64,000 nucleotides of DNA from positions 498,609 through 562,608 of the forward strand of contig BCIM01000005.1 of the NCBI GenBank assembly GCA_039545315.1. Reading direction: 5' to 3'. This DNA is from Kondoa malvinella. Taxonomy: Eukaryota > Basidiomycota > Agaricostilbomycetes > Agaricostilbales > Kondoaceae. Shown here piece after piece: positions 42,408 to 51,345 of this stretch. The notes beneath the pieces are model-generated. The model had not been told where the DNA came from. It did no database searches and worked only from the letters and a program-made list of their open reading frames with translations. Position 1 is the stretch's first letter; the number at the start of each line of letters is the position of its first letter. A program made the translations under genes and the position numbers.

Positions 42408-44027
42408 CTACTGACTTTGGCAAACTGGACATCGTCCACTTGAACCAAGCCATGGATCAAGACATTCCTGAGGCAAAGGTCAGCAAAGTACAAGCAGGAA
42501 ATCATGGTAAACGAACCATATGCAGGCAATGGCCGCAGCTTAGCAACCGTAAAGGCTCCCACTCTGGTTCTCCTTCAACCTCTTGATCGGCTCTGAGCGG
42601 AGTAACAAAGTCTGGACAAATTTTACCATTAGCATCGTAGATTGGGTAGATCCGACACACGAACCAGTCAGGCAGATTGGACAAGTAGACTGATTAGGCG
42701 GTAGTGGATGATAAGGGTACGGCGCGGCAATGTAGCCATCAACGCTGCCTTGTCCAATTGAGAATTGACTTTGAGCAACACCTTTCCTCTTCGGCGTCGA
42801 TCGGAACAAAGTCATGAATCGTCTTTCCTTCTTGCCCTTTGACTTGGCAGCCTTTTGATCAACTGGTGGTGGTTGAGCGGGAGATTCTTCAAGTTGTTGA
42901 TCAGCTTGTGGCTTCTCTCCTTCTGCTGATGTGGTAGATTTGGGTTCGTCTTGCTCTGGACCAGGCACATAGAGGACGAGCGGAATCTTGTTGATTTCCG
43001 ATTGCTGAAGCGGACCAATTTCGTGCTTCTTTTCGCCCTGTGATGGAGAGTAAGCTTCAAGTGCCGCAAACCAGAGGTTACTGCTTACCACTCCAAACGC
43101 ACGCAGCGTGATGATGAGCAAGGGCAGGAAGAAAACGACGGCCAGAACGATGAGCAAGACTTCGACCAGGTATAGGTAACCGAAACAGAGCGCAGCGAGG
43201 GACGCCCAAAACAGCACAGGGTTGGTGTCCGGGCAAGCTGATGTGTCGCCTCCACCAGTCCACCACCACCAATTGCCCAAGCAGAAGACGACCAGGCTAC
43301 CCGGGTATTAGTCAGCAGAACCTTTGAAATATGGAGTGCAACTCACGCCAAAACTGCAAACGCATCGGAAAGCGTCTTTACTCTTTTATCCCACATTCGC
43401 GAGCCTATAATCCGGTTCGCTTCTCTCCTAGCTACTGCTTCGGCATTTTGGTTGCCCTGTCGGCTGAGACGAGGTGGTGCAATAGTTTGGTAAAGACTGA
43501 GCGGGAACGAGATGGCTACTCTAACGACGTGTAAAGCGAGGTAGGTTCGAAGCGGCTTATCGCATGATAGACCAGAAGTGACCCCCAGTACGATGACAAA
43601 GACAACGACCTATTGGGTGTGTTCAGCTTGAAGAGTCTCGCCAAGACATTTGCGAGACAGCGCTCACTTGCGTCAAGGTTATTGCACCTTTGATGAATAG
43701 CAGAACTCGTTTAGAGAGGCCCAAGTTGCTGACTGCTGCTAATGTACGATTAAAGATGTTTCGTCTGACGCGCATAGCGGGTGTGAGAAGCGAGTCATCT
43801 TGCTCTGGCTGCTGTTGGCCCATTTGCTGCGTGTCTTCTACGGCATCATCTGGCCTAGGCGATACAGGAGAAGTCTCTAGCTCTGCGGCATTCGCAATTG
43901 CAGTCTCATTCGCTGCTGAAACTGGCGCTGACGATTCGACAGGACTCGGAGGCAGGGGGATAGCATTTGCTGAAGGCTGAGGCGGATAAGTTGTTGTGCT
44001 TGCAGATTGTTCGGTAGATGCGCCCAT
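42408..44027 (-). CDS. Transmembrane RING-H2 E3 ubiquitin ligase
   Basis: Membrane-anchored ubiquitin ligase of about 440 residues. Start MGASTEQSASTTTYPPQP at 44027, with a disordered Pro/Ser-rich N-terminus. Then NRTLAAVSNLGLSKRVLLFI, a TM VVVFVIVLGVTSGLS, LRTYLALHVVRVAISFPLSV, a further TM near LGNWWWW, then NPVLFWASLAALCFGYLYLV and VLLIVLAVVFFLPLLIITLR, about four spans. The cytosolic part has a Lys/Gln/Pro-rich linker, then the RING-H2: CPICL, an insert of some 45 residues (CRIYPIYDANGKICPDF), LLSCGHCLHM, and after a 46-base intron ECLDPWLGSSGRCPVCQSQ, stop TAG at 42408-42410. All eight zinc ligands are present. The long spacer between ligands two and three is unusual. Organisation resembles plant and fungal four-TM RING proteins of endomembranes. 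The substrate is unknown. Confidence 0.88.
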
Positions 44028-44398
44028 CACCGTGAGACTGCAAGTGCAACCCTCTTTTGTCACGAACCAATGTCACACAAGTCAGAAGAGGCGAGGCAAT
44101 GTTTTACTTCAGCTGTGCAAGCAACCCTCGTACTCGTACATAGCTCTGCGAAAATCAGACTAGGGTGTACTGGCAGGCCTCGGTCAAGGACAGCTAGGCA
44201 GCGTCGTTCCCCCCTTCTTTCTATTCGCTCAGCTGCTGGATAACATCAGCAGAGTTGTTCAACAGCAGCTAGCGCGCGCTTACTCCTCTTCGGCGAAGCG
44301 CTGAGACATGGGCGGATCTCTCTCGGCTTTGTCTTTCCGCATCTTCTGCATTGGCACTCTTCTCTTCTTCTCCTCTTGTTCCTTGCCTTGCACCCGCA
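44028..44398. other. Divergent promoter region, RING ligase / secreted protein
   Basis: About 370 bases between divergent starts. The stretch from 44311 to 44388 is pyrimidine-rich (CTTCTCTTCTTCTCC), as in many fungal promoters just before the ATG at 44399. Nothing else was seen. Confidence 0.45.
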
Positions 44399-45306
44399 AT
44401 GAAGTTTCTTGCACTCTTTGCTCTGCCGATTCTCGGTCTATGCGCGCCGCTCGATACAATCATTGCAAAACGACAAGTCGATACTTCACAATTAAGGTCT
44501 GGGACACGACGCCTGACAGCGAGGGCAGGAGGAAGCTCGCCTCAACCGGTTGTAGTGGTCGGACCACCCACGTTTCCAGTGAGTCTACTTTCTACTTGTT
44601 GTTCGAAGAGTCTTATGCTATAATAGAATTGCCCTTCAGACTTCCGAGAGGGCGGCTACATAAGTATCTTGATTTCCTATACAAAGACTGAACGACGCTG
44701 ATACAAAGAGTACAGTTCGTACTCAGCAAGGTACAGTATATGCCAATGCGGCATTCTCGAGGCAGCTCGATTGCGTGTACGTAAAAAGTCAGACCGGTTC
44801 GCAATTCAATTGTCGGTATAATGTCAGTTCATGACAAACGCTTCTCCTCAAAGTAGATGGCTGAAATGCTGATTAGGCAGACACTGGTGCTTTAAGAACC
44901 GACATCAGTGTCGTTGGCTGCGCTACACAAGCTCGAAAGGCTGCGTAAACTGGTGCTTGCTACACTGGTTGTCCTGCTCAGACGACCTCAGGCGCATTCT
45001 ACACGGGAACTCAGTTGGACACGGTCTAGTGAGAGATTCAGCTCTACAATCATGCAAATAGCTAACGCATACACAACAGCAGCCTCACCACGTGCTATTT
45101 TGCTGACACTGCAGCCTTGGCACAAGCTGGTGCAGTCAGCCTGAATTGTAAACTCTTTCTACACGTCGAGCGAGGTCGACGACTGATTGATTTGAGCAGG
45201 CCTTTACTCTGCAACGAACGGTAGACCTTTCAGCCTTTACGGAAGCCCGAATGCTCGTTGTCCAGCTTCGATTCCTATTACTACTGAATGTCTCACCTTG
45301 TCGTGA
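44399..45306 (+). CDS. Putative secreted protein with signal peptide and Kex2-type site
   Basis: Multi-exon gene. Some exon joins are tentative. Start MKFLALFALPILGLCAPLDT is a clear signal peptide with a cleavage site near LCA-PL. A Lys-Arg site (IIAKR-QVD) follows, as for Kex2 processing, then SGTRRLTARAGGSSPQPVVV. Later exons read GTVYANAAFSRQLDCVYVKS, QTGSQFN, TGALRTDISVVGCATQARKA, a segment with TSGAFYTGTQLDT, then CYFADTAALAQAGAVSLNC, LYSATNGRPFSLYGSPNARC and PASIPITTECLTLS, stop TGA at 45304-45306. At least five Cys are spaced as in small secreted fungal proteins. No known fold was recognised. It could be a wall or extracellular protein. No effector claim can be made. Confidence 0.6.
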
Positions 45307-45546
45307 AGAAAAGGCGTCACGGCGATGTACAAGGGGTATTTAGATCAATGGGGTTGCAGTCATGTGTGTGGTAGAAAGTGGAATTGGTACTTGCACTTGT
45401 TGTACGACCTCGTCAATTGCTTGACCACGAACCGTTTCATTTCGCGAGTCGCTATTGCGCGTGTTCAATTGCGCTGCTTGGTATACCTGCGCGGCCCAAA
45501 TATACCAATAGCACCTGCGCGCGAGATTCCCTTGTTCACCTGAAAT

Positions 45547-48500
45547 ATGAGCTTTGGGTTTGGTGGATTCGGTGCAAAGCCTGCTGCTCCTGCATTCGGC
45601 TCTAGTCCAGGCGGAGGTCTGTTTGGATCGTCAACGACTAGTCAGTGTCCCTTCATTTGGGAGACGTCAAGAAGTAATCATCGATATTGTTTCCTGCATA
45701 GCTCCCGCTTTTGGCCAGCCTCAACAACAGCCTACTGCGTTCGGTCAGCCGCAGCAGCAACAATCTGCATTTGGCTCTACACGTGAGCGACTCTGCTAGA
45801 AATAACAGGATGAAATTGCTGAAACTGTATGCAAAGCGACATTTGGAGGAGTAGGAGGCGGCGGAACGACTTTTGGATCTTCTTTTGGTGCTTCTACTGC
45901 TACTCCTACCTTTGGAGCGCAGCCAGCAGCGACATCAGCTTTCGGCCAGCCTGCAGCGAGTACTGGTGGATTTGGCGCGTCTTCAGGCGCTTTCTCCTTT
46001 GGAGGCAAGTCGATTGCTCAGCTCAGAGATATTTAGGCTAACTTTGTGTCATTTAGCCAAGCCAGCATTTGGTGCATCGAATAGTACCTTTGGCGGTAAC
46101 TCGGGCGGCCTGTTCGGAGGTGCCAAAAAGGCTTTCGAAGAACGTAACTTCTCTCTGCTCCATCTTTTTTGCAGCTGACACCGACGTACAGCTCCACCTG
46201 ATTCACTACAGACGATACCTGTGCCTACAAATGGCTCATCTATTCCTTTTACGCCTACCTTGCGCAAAGATCCACCTGGTAATAGCGGTGTGATAGACCC
46301 ATCAAAGGACAATGTGCATACATGGCAGAACATTTCTTCCCAGAAAGAGTACTGGAATATCTCGCCTGAGGTGAGCTGAGTCCCGCCAGGTCTGTCTCGA
46401 TGCTGACTGTTATTATCAGGAATTGCGATATCAAGATTACCAGCAGAATCGCAAGACGCCTACAGCTGCCCCGCCGACAAGTACACCAGGTGGCTTTACA
46501 TTCGGCGCCCAACAGCAGCAGCAGCCAGCAGCTGGAGGCTTCGGAGCGAGTACTTCCACTCCAGCCTTTGGGCAGCAAAATTCATCACCTTTCGGAGGCA
46601 CATCTCAACCAGCGACCGGTCTCTTTGGCGCTGCAAAACCTGCATCACCTTTCGGCGCATCTACAGCACCCGCATTTGGAGCTCAAACTACCGCTGCTCC
46701 TTTCAGCTTTGGCCAACAAAGCGCTCAATCAACAACGAACGCCTTTGGATCTTCTACACCCGCTTTCGGTCAACAGCCTGCGCAACCTACTACTGGTCTG
46801 TTTGGTAGCACGTCTCAATCAGCTCAGTCTGGTGGTTTGTTTGGTCAGCCAGCGCAACCTGCTACATCCGCGCCGGCTTTCGGTGGATTTGGTGCCACGT
46901 CTGCTGCACCCAAACCTGGAGGCTTCACTTTCGGAGCACAACCTACCTCGCAACCTGCTACAAATACTTTCGGGCAAGCGCCTGCGTCGACCGGTTTCTC
47001 TTTTGGTAGTGAGCATTGGAGCCTTCTGCGGTAACTGATAGACTGACAACTTCGCAGCCCCAACAGCGTCGACTCAGCAACCCACTGGCGGATTGTTTGG
47101 AAATACTCAACCTCAGACTTCCACACCTTTTGGCCAGCCAGCAGCACCAGCCTCACAACCTGCGCCTTTCGGCTCGACAGGGAGCATATTTGGATCAGGC
47201 GGAGCGTCTAAGCCTCTGTTCGGCTCAGCTCCCACTAGTACACCAGCTTTTGGAGCGCCTGCTCCTGCAGCGTCCAATCCTTTCAGCTTTGGTGCTAAGC
47301 CTGCCACACCTGCACCCTCTGGAGGCTTGTTTGGCGGAGGATCTTTCGGTCAATCTCAGCCTGCACAGCAGCCTGCTACTATGGGTTCAGGCTTCAATTT
47401 TGGCGGCAACAATAGTACAGCTGGGACGGGAACTGGGTTGTTTGGCAGTACTTTGGGCCAATCACAGCAACAGCAACCTCTCGGTCAATCTATGCCACCT
47501 CCACCTCCTTCAGGCGATTCGCCCTATGGCACCAACCCTCTTTTCGCATCCGCTCCTGTACCCAAAGCACCTTTCGCTCAACCTGCAGACATGGCAGGTA
47601 AGATCAAGCCTGCTTTACAATTGCCTGTTCGACGTGATTCTCCCGCACGCAATGGAGCAAAGATCACCCACCTTCGTTTCGCACCTGGTTCAAGCATGAA
47701 TGTCTCCACTCTTGGTCGCTCGGGTTCACCTTCGTCACTCTTTGGAGGTGGCCGACAATCACCTGCATTCAAAGGAGTCGGCGACAGTGTAGCGCTCAGT
47801 CCAAACGCTTTCGTGTCTCGACCCAGCGTCAAAAAGCTCGTCATCGATCGCAAAGTGCATCCATCTGAACTTCGCGAACGATCAGCTACGCCAGGCTCGA
47901 CTAACAAGGTCAGCTTCAATCCCGAACTAGAGACTGCTACACCTTCAAGACGAAAGGGAGGGGCATTCGCTTTCCCTACTCCGAACAAAGCGGCGCCACC
48001 GACTTCCTCTAGAACATCTCCAGCTGCTCCGGCGCCACAGTCAGATTACATTTGCGAACCATCGATCGAACAGCTTGGCAACTACCCACCGGATGAACTG
48101 TCTGCTGTTGCGAACTTTACTATCACCAGACCGGGACATGGATCGTTACGCTTCGTCAAGCCGGTGTAAGTCTTTGCTCTGTTCACAGGAACTCTGCTGA
48201 TAGGTTGTACAGGGATCTGACCACCGTCAAGTCACTGCGAGCCATAGCGGGAGGTCTGATCGTGATAGATCGTCAGCGCCTCAATTTCTATGATGGGGAC
48301 GATGATGAAATACCGCCGCCGGGTGAAGGAGTGAGTCAGACTATCTTGATTGCGCAAATACTGATGATGCTGGCAGCTCAACGTCGAAGCGATAGCAACA
48401 CTGGAAGGCGTCTGGCCAACGGATAAGTCAACCGGCAAACCTGCAAAGACGGACGATGCAAACAGCATCGATAAGTTCAGAGCAAAACTCAAGAAAAGGA

Positions 48501-48622
48501 CAGCAAAGATGCCTGGAGGGGCTTTCGTCGAGTACGCGCCAGATAGCGGGACTTGGACGTTCAAGGTCGATCATTTCGTACGTATCTAACTTTGTCAATG
48601 AGACTGCTCTGACTCGTAGTGA
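45547..48622 (+). CDS. NUP98: FG nucleoporin of Nup98/Nup116 type, ending at the autoproteolysis site
   Basis: Nuclear-pore FG nucleoporin. Start MSFGFGGFGAKPAAPAFGSS. FG/GLFG repeats fill 45547-46180 and 46480-47620. Between them is a GLEBS-type Gle2/Rae1-binding motif (46223-46453): PFTPTLRKDPP, WQNISSQKEYWNISPE, ELRYQDYQQNRK joined by a 49-base intron. The C-terminal domain begins near 48043 (YICEPSIEQLGNYPPDELSA, ANFTITRPGHGSLRF) and runs to GGAFVEYAPDSGTWTFKVDHF. In Nup98 precursors HF is followed by Ser, where self-cleavage frees a Nup96-like protein. Here HF is followed by GTACGT. Spliced with a 42-base intron, the next codon is TGA (48620-48622). Unspliced, the protein ends HFVRI at 48589. 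Either way there is no cleavable Ser and no Nup96 part. Other frames over the repeats are shadows. Confidence 0.92.
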
Positions 48623-48739
48623 AGTGATGCGGACGTCGTAAAGGGTCACAAGAGGTACATTGGAGTAAGGGTTACATCGACATCTTGTACGTAGTAGCGC
48701 ATAGCCTTGAAATAACAGTAGCAGATCACTAAACTTTTC

Positions 48740-49038
48740 TTACGGTACCTGTGTCATCTGCTGCTGCTCGTACGCTCGCTTCCTGTCCCTATGTCGTTGA
48801 TATAGCCCGAAAGCCTTATAGGCTAGGAAGGCGCCATTCATGAACAGGATGATTCCGCTGACAAGCTATTTAGAGACTTCTGTTTGATCAAGCCGGAATA
48901 TACTCACAAGAAGATACCAAGGCCCACGACCAAAGCTTCTGGATATGTCTTGATGTTGCCATCTGGCGTCTGACATATATAGTCCCCGTTGCCAGATTCT
49001 GACATTTCTCGCATGTCCCGACGAAGGATGGCTGGCAT
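48740..49038 (-). CDS. Small single-TM protein, tandem family member A
   Basis: Two-exon gene for about 82 residues. Start MPAILRRDMREMSESGNG, then the family motif GDYICQTPDGNIKTYPEALV, VGLGIFF, and after a 50-base phase-2 intron GIILFMNGAFLAYKAFGLYQ, RHRDRKRAYEQQQMTQVP, stop TAA at 48740-48742. The motif Tyr-[Ile/Leu]-Cys-x2-Pro-Asp-Gly-x2-[Lys/Arg]-x-Tyr precedes one hydrophobic span and a basic/Gln-rich tail. Members B (49732-50022) and C (50559-50832) have the same layout and the same intron position and phase, which strongly supports the model. No known family fits. One Cys just outside the membrane and a basic tail suggest an oriented membrane peptide, possibly a subunit or regulator. 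That is inference. Confidence 0.7.
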
Positions 49039-49731
49039 ACTCAAAGCAATACTTATAGAAGACGCCCAATGAGATCAGTCCAGCTGAGGAATAGTTAAGG
49101 AGGAAGAGCAGAGGGAAAAGCTGCCGTGCTGTTTCAAGCTAGCCGAAGCATCGCCTCAATAAAGCCTCAGACGCGGTGAAGCGCAAGGCTTGCTCGATTG
49201 AGCGGGAACACAGCGAAGCTTCAACGGCAGTCCAGTATCTCTGGAGTGGAAGCGAAAAAGAAACGTCAAGAATGCCCCAAAGAAAAAGAACGAAAGAACA
49301 AGATCGAAGCTTGGATGAATCTCGACACCGATGCTGATACCTGACAGCTCGCTACTCGGGAGACGGCTGCGCAGACCAGTCATGTACCATGAAAAGCAAT
49401 GAGGTGGAAGAACGAGACAGCAACAATGAAGGGAAGCTTCCTTCGGGCCAGCTGCAAATGTTGCTAACAAGTGCAAGAGCCAGTTAGCCCGCTTTGAGAA
49501 GGATGATAGCGAGACTTGTTCGCAAAGAAAGATTGCAGAGGTAAGGCAGGCTGAACGAATTGGTAGATGAACCTCAGCTGCCCGCGTGATTGCAGGTAGC
49601 AAGGCATGCAATTAATACGGCAAGCCATCGCTCGCAAAAAGATCACAGATCACAAGGTCCGAGTTCTGCTGCGAGCAGAAGATCAATGACGCGAACGAAA
49701 ATCGAGGCGGTCTTCTCTTGCGCTAGCCTTG
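49039..49731. other. Spacer between family members A and B
   Basis: About 690 bases. A minus-strand frame at 49156-49611 includes a hydrophobic stretch (FDLVLSFFFFGAFLTFLF) but lacks the family motif, and I could not make it a fourth member. Otherwise nothing was seen. Confidence 0.35.
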
Positions 49732-50022
49732 TTAAAATTGCTGTACTTGCTGCTGGCCTACCGCCTGACCTGTCTTTTCCTTATGGCGTCTGTATCTCCA
49801 TTTTATGACGAGGCCTAGCAGTATGACCGTCTCGACCAGAATAATGGCGCCCCTGTCGGAAAACAAGTCAGAAAGGGATTTCACAACGCTGAGAAGTACC
49901 CACAGTATCCAAGGGCCCAGTTGAACTACCGTCGCGTTGTAAGGCTTAACTTCTCCATCTGGACGCATGCAGAGGTATTTTCCTTTTTCGACCGTTAAAT
50001 CGCGTGCTTGTATCGGGGACAT
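49732..50022 (-). CDS. Small single-TM protein, tandem family member B
   Basis: Two-exon gene for about 79 residues. Start MSPIQARDLTVEKGKYLCMR, motif KYLCMRPDGEVKPYNATVVQ, LGPWIL, then a 51-base phase-2 intron (GTGGGT...CGACAG), GAIILVETVILLGLVIKWRY and RRHKEKTGQAVGQQQVQQF, stop TAA at 49732-49734. The unspliced frame is also open (adds 17 residues inside the hydrophobic part). The spliced form is preferred because the intron sits exactly where A and C are interrupted and restores the G-x-I-I-L start of the membrane span. The most diverged of the three in its motif (Met-Arg for Gln-Thr) but complete. Confidence 0.72.
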   Translation of the reverse strand: MSPIQARDLTVEKGKYLCMRPDGEVKPYNATVVQLGPWILWVLLSVVKSLSDLFSDRGAIILVETVILLGLVIKWRYRRHKEKTGQAVGQQQVQQF

Positions 50023-50558
50023 TGTGGTAGTATTAAAGATGAATTGAATGAGGGATTTGAACAGGCCAGCTGGTATTCTTGCAATATGGTAGTATAAACA
50101 GAGGGGAAAAGAGGCAGGACGCATGCGGTCGGGAGAGACGACACTGCCTCATAACCGCCCCAGTCGACAAGCCTATGACATTCGTTCAGCTTGTTGCGCC
50201 TAGGAGAAAGAGCATGTTGCTCAGGGGTCTGACACGAAAGCATATTTTGCTCGAGAAAGAAAGACAAAGAAAGGAAAGAAATGCGATTGACCACAGTAAG
50301 AATCGGCGACACGAATCTATGGTGCCAGCAATTCACGAGAACGTTATGGAAGGATAATGAATAGAAGTGCAATCTGCCGTCTGTCAAGGAGATAACATTG
50401 ATACCCGTCGTCATAAGTGTCGACTTGCATGCCAATACCTAGCTAAGAGAGAAAATCGGCCTTCGGTGATGTTTCCAAGATCTTCCGGATGACAGCAGGC
50501 CGTTAAAGCAGAACGGAAACACAGATAGGAATACGAGACGCGGACGACCCTTCCACAG
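50023..50558. other. Spacer between family members B and C
   Basis: About 540 bases. Short frames on both strands show no motif. It should hold the promoter of member B and the 3' end of member C. Confidence 0.4.
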
Positions 50559-50832
50559 TCAGACTTCTTGCTGAACGAGCGCGGCCCTTTCCGCCTTGCG
50601 TGTCCGCCTGTGTCTCCAGAACAGATAGGCATGTATAGCGCTTTCCGTAAAAACAAAGAAGGCACTAAGGAATCAGATCAGCTTCGGACCTGGAGCTTAG
50701 AAAGACCACTTACAGGATAGAGAATCCAGCTATGACGCCTGTCTCGTCGTACCTCCTAATATTGCCATCTGGCGTTTGACAGATATATTGGCCAGAACCT
50801 CCGAGAGGACCGCGAGCTTGCATGTTCGACAT
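50559..50832 (-). CDS. Small single-TM protein, tandem family member C
   Basis: Two-exon gene for about 74 residues. Start MSNMQARGPLGGSGQYICQT, motif QYICQTPDGNIRRYDETGVI, AGFSIL, then a phase-2 intron with a consensus GTAAGT donor and CCTTAG acceptor, AFFVFTESAIHAYLFWRHRR and TRKAERAALVQQEV, stop TGA at 50559-50561. The MQAR start resembles IQAR of member B, and the motif resembles A more than B. The spacing of about 0.5-0.7 kb between members gives each its own promoter. The hydrophobic span is shorter and more polar than in A and B. Confidence 0.7.
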
Positions 50833-51345
50833 GAGTATATTGGTTGATGATGAAGGAAAGGCGTTTGATCAGACCAGCTGATTTTGAAGATAGTATGAGA
50901 AGCGAGAAGAGAGAGAAACCCTAAAGGCTTGAAAGCTTCAGTTATCCAGACACTGCCTCGGAGTTGCGCCTCCCTTTAAGACCAAGGCCAGGCTATAGCT
51001 GACCTAAAACGCAGAGGGCAATTCTATAGGCTTCAGGCTGCCTATATTGCTGTTGGCTTGCCGTCTCTGCTACGCGTCGAGTCGATCCACAGGTCCGGGG
51101 CTGCAGAAATGACACTCGCAAAAGGGAAAAGATCTCTTCATAAGGGCAACAGCGACGAGCCATGCGCAATGAAGTGGCATGAGATACCCACAATGTCGTG
51201 ATACCTGCAAACGGTTGCAGAGAGTGATACCAAAGGCGTGCATCGCGAAAAGACATGGGTCGACAAAAGCAGAAGATGTAAAGCAGGAAGGCTCGAACAG
51301 TGCGCACATATCACAAAGCCGTTGGGTTAGCCTTGCTGAGGCTTT
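50833..51345. other. Region before MIP1, probable 5' exon not resolved
   Basis: About 510 bases between divergent genes. The open frame of MIP1 begins after a TGA near 51336 without an in-frame ATG close by, so a 5' coding exon with the mitochondrial presequence start should lie here. Several ATGs exist (for example near 51105 and 51254), but none gives a join in the required phase that I can defend. Confidence 0.4.

Noticed and set aside
46400..47700. Long Leu/Arg-rich frames over the nucleoporin
   Set aside because: They are shadows of the FG-repeat frame caused by its codon bias. The real frame carries the FG, GLEBS and C-terminal domain.
49156..49611. A fourth member of the small-TM tandem family
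   Set aside because: Has a hydrophobic run but lacks the Tyr-Cys-Pro-Asp-Gly motif and the phase-2 intron.
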